A DNA stretch of 9,411 bases from positions 1 through 9,411 of the forward strand of contig CAUJFU010000427.1 of assembly GCA_963169055.1 (NCBI GenBank), given 5' to 3'. The notes below the pieces were generated by a model. That model did no database searches. It saw nothing but the letters and a program-made list of their open reading frames with translations, and was not told the origin of the DNA. Origin of the DNA: Myxococcota bacterium. Its GTDB lineage: Bacteria; Myxococcota_C; UBA6777. This document shows, one piece after another, positions 1 to 5,128 of this stretch. The first letter of the stretch is position 1, and every line of letters starts with the position of its first letter. A program made the translations under genes and the position numbers.

Positions 1-42
1 TACAAGATCGTAGCCCTCATTCTTCTTTACTGGCACCGCTAA
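1..42 (+). CDS. ccoN: C-terminal end of CcoN (cbb3 oxidase subunit I), or the linker of a CcoN-CcoO fusion; partial
   Basis: The first frame encodes a short hydrophobic stretch ending in YWHR, followed by TAA at 40-42. The other two frames either stop at once (frame 2) or give an unlikely Ser/Pro-rich peptide (frame 3). Hydrophobicity, position just before ccoO and the same reading frame fit the end of CcoN, the catalytic heme-copper subunit, or the join of a fused CcoNO protein. Only 13 codons are visible and no diagnostic CcoN motif is present, so the identity rests on context. The TAA falls within what looks like continuous coding sequence (HR, stop, WERLPLTLT); see findings. Confidence 0.4.
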   Translation, partial: YKIVALILLYWHR

Positions 43-51
43 TGGGAGCGC

Positions 52-762
52 TTGCCCCTCACCTTGACCGTCTTGGTCGTGGTCGCTGTAGGTTCCGCCT
101 CCCTCTTCGAGATCATCCCCACCTTTGCCATCAAGTCCAACGTCCCCAAGATCGCCTCCGTCAAGCCCTATACTCCGCTCGAATTGGCTGGCCGCGATAT
201 CTACATCAGCGAAGGTTGCTACAACTGCCACTCCCAAATGGTCCGCCCCATGCGCGCTGAAACCGAACGCTATAACTTCCCTACCGTCGATCCCAACGCC
301 TCTTTCGCAAGCCAAAGCTACAGCAAACCCGGGGAGTTCATCTACGATCACCCCTTTCAATGGGGTTCTCGACGCATCGGACCTGACCTCCACCGCGAAG
401 GAGGCCGACGTACCGACGATTGGCACTACAAACACATGATGAACCCTCGCGGAACCCAAGGCGAAGTCCTTGTCGAAAACTCCATCATGCCCCCCTATCC
501 GTGGCTTGCGCACAAACCCACCGACTTCGCGATCCTCCCCAAAAAGATCTGGGCCATGCGCTTGCTTGGGGTTCCCTACACTCTCGAACAAGAAAAAACC
601 GCCATCCAACACGCCCAAGCCCAAGCCAAAGAAATCGCCGATCGCATCCGCATGAAGGGCATCCCCGGCAAACACGAAGACAAACAGATCATCGCCCTCA
701 TCGCTTATCTCCAACGCCTCGGAACCGATATCCTCAAAGAATATCAAAACAACAGAAGGTGA
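52..762 (+). CDS. ccoO: cbb3-type cytochrome c oxidase subunit II (monoheme CcoO)
   Basis: Membrane-anchored monoheme cytochrome c of the cbb3 oxidase. It passes electrons from CcoP towards the CcoN active site on the periplasmic side. An N-terminal membrane anchor (about residues 2-25, ending LFEIIPTF) is followed by PYTPLELAGRDIY and the heme site CYNCH at 56-60. The family blocks FQWGSRRIGPDL and NSIMPPYPWL follow, the latter giving the likely axial Met146. At 236 residues the length suits the family. The start is unsettled: no in-frame ATG exists between the upstream TAA (40-42) and the anchor, so TTG at 52 with GGGAG at 44-48 is the best separate start, although the spacing is only 3 nt. 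If the gene is really a CcoNO fusion, the true start lies upstream of the window. ccoQ follows after 9 nt. Family identity is certain; the 5' end is not. Confidence 0.92.
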   Translation: MPLTLTVLVVVAVGSASLFEIIPTFAIKSNVPKIASVKPYTPLELAGRDIYISEGCYNCHSQMVRPMRAETERYNFPTVDPNASFASQSYSKPGEFIYDHPFQWGSRRIGPDLHREGGRRTDDWHYKHMMNPRGTQGEVLVENSIMPPYPWLAHKPTDFAILPKKIWAMRLLGVPYTLEQEKTAIQHAQAQAKEIADRIRMKGIPGKHEDKQIIALIAYLQRLGTDILKEYQNNRR

Positions 763-771
763 GTTTTCTCA

Positions 772-1005
772 ATGCGAATCAGCGAGATCGTCTCCAACGC
801 CAGCCGCAGCACCTTGTGGGTCGAGATGGCACTCGTCCTGTTTTTTACAGTTTTTGTCGGCGTCATCCTCTACCTTTGGTTCTTGATCAAGCCCGAAGCG
901 CTCGAACGCGCCGCACGGATGCCCCTTGACGACCTCAACCCCCAAGAACCGATCTCCCTTCCAAATGACCCACACGCCGACCACGCACACAAAGGAGAAC
1001 CTTAA
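772..1005 (+). CDS. ccoQ: cbb3 oxidase small subunit CcoQ/FixQ
   Basis: A 77-residue single-span membrane protein between ccoO and ccoP, the usual place for CcoQ. In other bacteria CcoQ stabilises CcoP association with the complex and carries no cofactor. The membrane span is about residues 17-39 (ALVLFFTVFVGVILYLWFLI), followed by a short charged cytoplasmic tail rich in Asp, Pro and His (DPHADHAHKGEP). The ATG at 772 is preceded by a purine-rich GAAGGTGAG overlapping the end of ccoO. The stop overlaps the ccoP start by one base (TAATG, 1003-1007), which suggests translational coupling. CcoQ sequences are short and poorly conserved, so the call depends on topology and context as much as on sequence. 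Confidence 0.85.
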   Translation: MRISEIVSNASRSTLWVEMALVLFFTVFVGVILYLWFLIKPEALERAARMPLDDLNPQEPISLPNDPHADHAHKGEP

Positions 1006-1622
1006 TGCACCACCACTCCACCACGGAGATCGTCGAAGAATTCACCGAGCCTTCTTACGACAAACTCCTTGATCACGAATACGACGGCATCCGCGAATAC
1101 GACAACCCCCTGCCCGAATGGTGGAAGAATCTCTTCTACCTCTCCATCCTCTTCGCTTTCGGCTACTGGGGGTACTACCACTTCAGTGGCTCCGCGCTCT
1201 CCGTCCAACAGATCCACGCCATCGAAGTCGCCCAAGCCAACGCTGAAATGAAACAACGACGCGGCAAAGACTTTGAAAAAAACCTGGAAAACGATTTCCA
1301 AAAGATCGTCGGAAACCCCCAATTCATCGCCAAAGGCAAAGAGGCTTATACCAAAAACGGTTGCCTTGCCTGCCATCGCCCCGACGGCGGCGGACTCATC
1401 GGACCCAACCTGACCGATCGCTTCTGGATCTTTGGGCCTCAACCCGTCCAGATCTACAAAGCCATCGCCAACGGTGGCCGCCCCAACAAAGGCATGGAAG
1501 CATGGGGTAAAAAGATCGCACCCGACGATATCAAAGCCCTTGTCGCCTACATCATCAGTTTGCGCGGCACCAACCCACCCAACCCCAAAAAACCCGAACC
1601 CGACGAAACCCCATTCCCCTGA
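1005..1622 (+). CDS. ccoP: cbb3-type cytochrome c oxidase subunit III, monoheme form (CcoP)
   Basis: Electron-entry subunit of the cbb3 oxidase. The N-terminus has the CcoP hallmark DHEYDGIREYDNPLPEWW (residues 23-40), which precedes one membrane span (about 42-60). A periplasmic cytochrome c domain follows, with heme site CLACH at 120-124 and likely axial Met164 in NKGMEAWG. Well-studied CcoP proteins have two CxxCH motifs and about 290-310 residues. This one has 205 residues and no cysteines other than C120 and C123, so it is a genuine monoheme version. Residues 70-105 are charged and probably form a helical linker. The C-terminal tail is Pro-rich. AAAGGAG at 991-997 is a strong ribosome binding site, and the ATG overlaps the ccoQ stop. 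The ORF is intact, so the short form is not caused by a visible frameshift. Confidence 0.93.
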   Translation: MHHHSTTEIVEEFTEPSYDKLLDHEYDGIREYDNPLPEWWKNLFYLSILFAFGYWGYYHFSGSALSVQQIHAIEVAQANAEMKQRRGKDFEKNLENDFQKIVGNPQFIAKGKEAYTKNGCLACHRPDGGGLIGPNLTDRFWIFGPQPVQIYKAIANGGRPNKGMEAWGKKIAPDDIKALVAYIISLRGTNPPNPKKPEPDETPFP

Positions 1623-1652
1623 TCCCATCGGAGCCACGCAGCCCAATAAGTT

Positions 1653-1697
1653 TTGTGGGGCTTTGCCCCACTCCCCACAAGGGACTGTCGCCCCTTG
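1653..1697 (+). terminator. Overlapping hairpins after ccoP; possible transcript end or 3' processing structure
   Basis: Three pairings are seen 30-75 nt after ccoP. GTGGGGC (1655-1661) pairs with GCCCCAC (1665-1671) around a TTT loop. TTGTGGGG (1653-1660) pairs with CCCCACAA (1673-1680). CAAGGG (1678-1683) pairs with CCCTTG (1692-1697). The first two share bases and exclude each other, and the second also competes with the third. No T-tract follows, so this is not a canonical intrinsic terminator. It might stabilise the 3' end of the ccoOQP message, aid termination, or simply be the head of the dispersed repeat that starts here. Confidence 0.35.
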
Positions 1698-1779
1698 ACC
1701 CCATATCGGCGAGACGAACACACGCTTTTCAAACCAACAACTCTCTCGCTTGATCTGGCGCGAACACGGCTTTTTTTGG
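1673..1779 (+). repeat. Dispersed intergenic repeat, copy 1 (direct orientation)
   Basis: This 107-nt block aligns without gaps to the reverse complement of 9304-9410, with 84 of 107 positions identical by hand count. Three islands are nearly invariant: the head with CAAGGGACTGTCGCCCCTTG, a central TTTCAAACCAAC, and a tail GGCGCGAACACGGCTTT. Between them the copies differ mostly by transitions. The head can fold as a CAAGGG/CCCTTG hairpin. There is no transposase, target duplication or tRNA resemblance. It looks like a REP/MITE-type intergenic family; two copies in 9.4 kb suggest it is common in the genome. Confidence 0.8.
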
Positions 1780-1810
1780 AAACTGCGACGATCCTAATCA
1801 CAGTCCCTCA

Positions 1811-1843
1811 AGAAAGGGTGTACCCCACAAGATCACCCTTTCT
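1811..1843 (+). promoter_or_regulatory. 10-bp perfect inverted repeat in the ccoG leader; terminator-like
   Basis: AGAAAGGGTG (1811-1820) and CACCCTTTCT (1834-1843) are exact reverse complements around a 13-nt loop. The following CTTTCCC is pyrimidine-rich but not a T-run. This lies 57 nt upstream of the ccoG start and outside the dispersed repeat. It could be a weak terminator or attenuator in the leader, or an operator. Sequence alone cannot decide. Confidence 0.4.
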
Positions 1844-1851
1844 CTTTCCCA

Positions 1852-1893
1852 TGCCCACGGATGGGCAAGCCACCTCCCCACGGTGGCGAAAGG
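1852..1893 (+). promoter_or_regulatory. Two adjacent hairpins abutting the ccoG ribosome binding site
   Basis: TGCCCA (1852-1857) pairs with TGGGCA (1862-1867) around a CGGA loop. One base later GCCACC (1869-1874) pairs with GGTGGC (1882-1887) around a 7-nt loop. The Shine-Dalgarno GAAAGG (1888-1893) begins at the next base, and ATG follows at 1900. With the inverted repeat at 1811-1843 this makes three hairpins in 77 nt. The placement suggests influence on ccoG translation. I do not recognise a known riboswitch class. Confidence 0.4.
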
Positions 1894-1899
1894 TGTGCG

Positions 1900-3708
1900 A
1901 TGAACAACCCAACCCCTACTTCCAACGAACGTGTCCTGCCCACAATGAACAAAGACGGCACCCGCCGTTGGATCCACCCCAAACTTTTCACTGGCAAGCT
2001 CCACACACAGCGAAAGTGGCTTGCCTATTTCTTGATGCTGATCTTTGTCGTCTTGCCCTACTTGCGCTGGAACGGCAAACACTTGTTCTTGCTCGATCTC
2101 ACCGCTCGGCGTTTTACGATCTTCGGCTTTACCTTCTTCCCCACCGATACCTTGATCCTTTGGCTGTCTTTGCTCGCCATCGGCCTCGCCATCTTTTTAT
2201 TTACAGCACTATTTGGCCGCGTTTGGTGCGGATGGGCCTGCCCTCAAACGGTCTACATGGAATTCCTCTTTCGACCGATCGAACACTGGCTCGAAGGCCC
2301 TCCTGCACAACGCCTCAAACGCGATAAAGAAAGCTTCTTCTCCCCCATCCGCTTGCTCAAATACGCGATCTTTTTGTTGATCGCTGCCATCCTCGCCAAC
2401 AGCTTTCTTGCCTACTTCGTCAGCCCCGAAGTCCTCTGGATCTGGGTCCGTGAATCCCCTTTCAAACATCCCGCTCCCTTCCTTGTCATGTTGATCACCA
2501 CCCTCTTGATCTTTTTTGACTTCGCCTACTTCCGCGAACAAACTTGCCTTGTCGCCTGCCCTTATGGACGCATCCAGTCCGCGCTCCTTGACCGCAACAC
2601 CCTGATCGTCGGCTACGACCCCAACCGTGGCGAACCTCGCGGACGCGCCGCCCAGCGCAAAACCTCCATCCCACCGTCTCCTTCGACGCAGCCTATCCCT
2701 TCCATCCCACCGTCTCCTTCGACGCAGCCTATCCCTTCCATCCCACCGTCTTCTTCGACGCAGCCTATCCCTTCCATCCCACCGTCTTCTTCGACGCCAT
2801 CCGTCGTCTCGTTCGCTTCTCTCGCAACATCCGCATCCTCCGCCACATCGTCCCCTTCTGCCGACGTCTGGGGAGACTGCATCGACTGTGGCGCTTGCGT
2901 GACGGCTTGCCCGATGGGGATCGATATCCGCGACGGGCTACAAATGGAATGTATCAATTGCGCCCAATGTATCGACGCTTGCGACGCCATCATGACCAAG
3001 GTCAACAAACCCAAGGGCCTGATCCGTTATGCTTCGCAAGCCGAAATCGAAGGCGGGCCGCGCCTCCGCCTCAAAAGACCGCGCACTCTTGTCTATTCCG
3101 TTTTGATCCTTTTCCTCTTTTCGGTCCTTGCTTTCGCCATGACCCGCACCAGCCGCACCCGCGCTGAAGCCTCCATCTTGCGCGCTGGCAGCGAACCCTA
3201 CCAGCTCCTCGGCGATGGTAGCGTCAGCAACCACCTCCACATCCGCGTCGCCAACCGCACCGCCTCCAAACAATCCTATCGCATCGAGATTATCGGGCCC
3301 AAAGGTCGCCCCTTGCGTTCCATCATCCCCATCAACCCCATCGAGATCGACGCCTACGGACTCGACAAAGCCAACGTCTTTACCATGATCCCGCGCTCTT
3401 CCCACGATCAAAGCCCCTACACCGTCAAGATCCGTGTCTCCGACAACAAAGGCTTCTCTTGGGAACGCAACTTCCCGCTGATCGGGCCTCCTCGACAACA
3501 CAAACCTGCAACAACCCGTCCATCCGAGCCTTCCACATCCATTGTACCCACCGCACACCGTCCTTCCGCGCCGTTCTCCGTCCACCAAAACACCGCACCC
3601 GCAACAACCCGTGCTTCCGCGCCTTCCACACCAACCTCCCTTCCCTCCGCAGCCACTCTTCCGATCGCGCCGCCTGCCTCGATCCCGACCACGCGCACAC
3701 ACCGTTAA
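1900..3708 (+). CDS. ccoG: cbb3 oxidase accessory iron-sulfur membrane protein CcoG (FixG/RdxA) with expanded low-complexity regions
   Basis: Polytopic membrane protein of the FixG/RdxA family, associated with copper reduction and delivery during cbb3 assembly. I chose ATG 1900, which has GAAAGG six bases upstream, over the in-frame ATG at 1861, which lies inside a hairpin; this gives 602 residues. In order: several N-terminal spans with WCGWACP (C110, C114) and CLVACPYGR (C216, C220); a Pro/Ser insert at about 256-324; two [4Fe-4S] motifs, CIDCGACVTACP (327-338) and CINCAQCIDACD (351-362); a span at about 395-414; and a C-terminal Ig-like domain to about 527. A Pro/Thr/Ala-rich tail completes it. 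Usual CcoG length is about 450-500, and the excess is the insert plus the tail. The insert lies exactly between GEPRG and the first cluster, normally a short basic linker. It heads the assembly cluster; ccoH follows after 23 nt. Confidence 0.93.
   Translation: MNNPTPTSNERVLPTMNKDGTRRWIHPKLFTGKLHTQRKWLAYFLMLIFVVLPYLRWNGKHLFLLDLTARRFTIFGFTFFPTDTLILWLSLLAIGLAIFLFTALFGRVWCGWACPQTVYMEFLFRPIEHWLEGPPAQRLKRDKESFFSPIRLLKYAIFLLIAAILANSFLAYFVSPEVLWIWVRESPFKHPAPFLVMLITTLLIFFDFAYFREQTCLVACPYGRIQSALLDRNTLIVGYDPNRGEPRGRAAQRKTSIPPSPSTQPIPSIPPSPSTQPIPSIPPSSSTQPIPSIPPSSSTPSVVSFASLATSASSATSSPSADVWGDCIDCGACVTACPMGIDIRDGLQMECINCAQCIDACDAIMTKVNKPKGLIRYASQAEIEGGPRLRLKRPRTLVYSVLILFLFSVLAFAMTRTSRTRAEASILRAGSEPYQLLGDGSVSNHLHIRVANRTASKQSYRIEIIGPKGRPLRSIIPINPIEIDAYGLDKANVFTMIPRSSHDQSPYTVKIRVSDNKGFSWERNFPLIGPPRQHKPATTRPSEPSTSIVPTAHRPSAPFSVHQNTAPATTRASAPSTPTSLPSAATLPIAPPASIPTTRTHR
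2665..2797 (+). repeat. 36-nt in-frame tandem repeat inside ccoG
   Basis: Three full 36-nt units (2665-2700, 2701-2736, 2737-2772) and a fourth partial unit (2773-2797) lie head to tail. Units 1 and 2 are identical. Unit 3 and the partial unit share one C-to-T change, so SPST becomes SSST. Each unit encodes the 12-mer SIPPSPSTQPIP or its SSST variant. Because 36 is a multiple of 3, changes in copy number keep the frame. Near-identity suggests recent expansion. Confidence 0.95.
3506..3630 (+). repeat. Imperfect direct repeat in the ccoG C-terminal tail
   Basis: Two 32-nt segments, 3506-3537 and 3599-3630, are nearly identical and lie 93 nt apart, an exact multiple of 3. They encode PATTRPSEPST and PATTRASAPST within the Pro/Thr/Ala-rich tail. 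This points to an older in-frame duplication that built the tail. Confidence 0.75.
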
Positions 3709-3731
3709 GCCCCACAACCAAGGAGCTTCTG

Positions 3732-4256
3732 ATGACCCCCACACCTTCTCCTTCTTCCCAACGCAGCGAAGGCTGGTTCTGGCCTTGGCTGCTGATCGGC
3801 CTTCTTGCGATCAGTTCTGGCGGCAGCCTCTTGATGGTCGTGATCGCCGTCAACGATCCTTCGTTCGCCGTCGAAGACAACTATTACAAAAAAGCCGTCG
3901 AATGGGACAAACAAGTCGATGAAAACAATCAAAGCAAACAACTGGGATGGCGTTTTGATCTAACGCTCAAGCCCCATCCAACGCGCCCAACCCTTCAGAT
4001 CCTCTCTGTTGCTTTGCGAGCCCGAGATGGATCACCGCTCCAAGATGCCGACGTCACCGTTCGCGCCTTTCACAACGCCCAAGCCAGCCAACCCCTCCGC
4101 CTTACACTCAAACCCGCTGGAAAAGGACGTTATACTTCTCCGATGTTGACCCATCGGCCCGGACTTTGGATCTTCCGCCTCCATGCACAACGCGGCCCCC
4201 AACGCTTTGCGGCCCAGTCTCGCAAGATGCTCAAACTCCCCGTCTCCAAAAGCTGA
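3732..4256 (+). CDS. ccoH: cbb3 oxidase assembly protein CcoH/FixH
   Basis: A 174-residue FixH-family protein: one N-terminal membrane span (about 15-39) and a periplasmic beta-rich domain. In studied systems CcoH binds the assembling cbb3 complex and is needed for its stability. The family signature follows the span: VNDPSFAVEDNYYKKAVEWD (40-59). The rest (LGWRFDLTLKP, DVTVRAFHNA, GLWIFRLHAQRG) resembles the FixH soluble domain. ATG 3732 has AAGGAG at 3720-3725, six bases upstream. An open frame extends upstream in phase but overlaps ccoG and carries no FixH features, so it is rejected. The stop at 4254-4256 overlaps a following ATG (TGATG). Its place between ccoG and ccoI is the standard ccoGHIS order, apart from the extra membrane gene. 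Confidence 0.93.
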   Translation: MTPTPSPSSQRSEGWFWPWLLIGLLAISSGGSLLMVVIAVNDPSFAVEDNYYKKAVEWDKQVDENNQSKQLGWRFDLTLKPHPTRPTLQILSVALRARDGSPLQDADVTVRAFHNAQASQPLRLTLKPAGKGRYTSPMLTHRPGLWIFRLHAQRGPQRFAAQSRKMLKLPVSKS

Positions 4257-4278
4257 TGCACCGAAAGGATGGCTTTTG

Positions 4279-5127
4279 ATGGGATCTCTTCTTGGCAGTG
4301 TCTTTCTTGCGAGCTTGATCGGTAGCCTCCATTGTGTCGGAATGTGCGGGGGATTTGTGGCCTTTTACGCGGGCGACCAAGGCGATGGAAAGCAAGGCGG
4401 TGTCGGCGCACATACGGCTTATCATCTTGGGCGGCTGCTGACGTACACCGCTCTTGGGGCGCTGGCGGGCCTTGTGGGAGCGGGCCTCGATCGCCTCGGT
4501 GCTTTTGTGGGGTTCCAACACGCCGCACTCTACATCACGGGGATCTTGCTGATCCTTTGGGGCCTTGGGATGCTTGCCCAACAAAGCGGCTACCTCTCGA
4601 TCCAAACACGCCTCCCTGCGGGCTTTCAGCGCATCGTCTTTCTCGCCTACAAAAAGCTCCGCGAACAGCCGAACCACCGACGTGCTTTGTGGTTGGGCTT
4701 GCTCACAACCGCCCTTCCATGCGGCTGGTTGTATGCCTTCGTTGTAAGCGCCGCATCCACGGGCGATCCCGTTCGTGGTGCGTTGGTCATGTACGCTTTT
4801 TGGGCGGGTACTGTCCCTGCTTTGCTTGCGCTTGGCCTTGGCATCCGACGCCTTAGCCTCGCCCTTGGCACATGGGTTCCGCGCCTGAGTGCAATCGCTT
4901 TAATCGCCATCGGCGGGCTTGCCTTTTCCCAACGCGCCAAAACCGCTCTGTTTCCCAACCCCCGCTCCCATCACCACTCTCACGCCCCTCTTCTTCCTCC
5001 CGCTTATGGCGTCAACCCAAGCCTCGATTCGCGCATCCGCAAACCCGAAACACCCGCCCCTTGCCTCTCTTCAACACCGCGCCCAACTTCTCGACCGCTC
5101 AAACCCCACAACCCGAAAAAGGATTGA
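4279..5127 (+). CDS. Sulfite exporter TauE/SafE-like (DsbD_2-type) membrane protein in the cbb3 assembly cluster
   Basis: A 282-residue polytopic membrane protein with about six spans. It opens with GSLHCVGMCGGFVAFYAG, the signature of the TauE/SafE-like DsbD_2 proteins commonly found between ccoH and ccoI or beside ccoS. C19 and C23 (CVGMC) in span 1 and C148 (ALPCGW) in a later span are the likely functional cysteines, comparable in layout to CcdA/DsbD. The likely role is thiol, copper or heme-related help in cytochrome or oxidase maturation; the family's exact substrate is not established. I chose ATG 4279, with AAAGGA at 4265-4269 upstream, because earlier in-phase codons run into ccoH. 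After the last span (about 204-217) comes an unusual Pro/His/Ser-rich tail of about 60 residues, including HHHSH. The body is richer in G at third positions than ccoH. ccoI begins 2 nt after the stop. Confidence 0.85.
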   Translation: MGSLLGSVFLASLIGSLHCVGMCGGFVAFYAGDQGDGKQGGVGAHTAYHLGRLLTYTALGALAGLVGAGLDRLGAFVGFQHAALYITGILLILWGLGMLAQQSGYLSIQTRLPAGFQRIVFLAYKKLREQPNHRRALWLGLLTTALPCGWLYAFVVSAASTGDPVRGALVMYAFWAGTVPALLALGLGIRRLSLALGTWVPRLSAIALIAIGGLAFSQRAKTALFPNPRSHHHSHAPLLPPAYGVNPSLDSRIRKPETPAPCLSSTPRPTSRPLKPHNPKKD

Positions 5128-5128
5128 T

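Noticed and set aside
1748-1761. FNR/Anr-type box (TTGAT half-site) upstream of ccoG
   Set aside because: Only one half matches TTGAT-N4-ATCAA, and the site is inside the dispersed repeat, where the other copy lacks it.
1673-1779. Insertion sequence or MITE with terminal inverted repeats
   Set aside because: No transposase, terminal inverted repeats or target-site duplication is visible. The neutral term dispersed repeat is safer.
1852-1893. Guanidine-II (mini-ykkC) riboswitch, because two small hairpins with ACGG-like bases precede the ribosome binding site
   Set aside because: That class needs ACGR as the exposed tetraloop of both stems. Here the first loop is CGGA, the second is seven bases, and the downstream gene is unrelated to guanidine.
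1861-1899. Earlier ATG at 1861 as the ccoG start
   Set aside because: It lies in the loop-closing arm of a hairpin with no ribosome binding site. The ATG at 1900 has GAAAGG at ideal spacing.
1653-2327. Long open frame overlapping the dispersed repeat and the start of ccoG
   Set aside because: It overlaps ccoG in another phase and has no domain features. Its FKPTT and ARTRL peptides recur in the translation of the inverted repeat copy (minus strand near 9304-9388), showing they come from the repeat and not from a gene.
2665-2797. CRISPR-like array
   Set aside because: The units are contiguous with no unique spacers, are in frame, and lie inside a conserved gene.
2613-3014. Minus-strand frame encoding GGMEGIGCVEGD repeats opposite ccoG
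   Set aside because: It is the antisense reading of the 36-nt minisatellite and ferredoxin region, with no start signal of its own. The + strand product is an unmistakable CcoG.
3459-3731. N-terminal extension of ccoH
   Set aside because: It overlaps ccoG out of phase, is Pro/Arg-rich and lacks any FixH feature. A strong ribosome binding site marks 3732.
4919-5128. N-terminal extension of ccoI from ATG 4919
   Set aside because: It would overlap the TauE-like gene by about 200 nt and add a residue mix typical of a shadow frame. A good ribosome binding site precedes TTG 5129.
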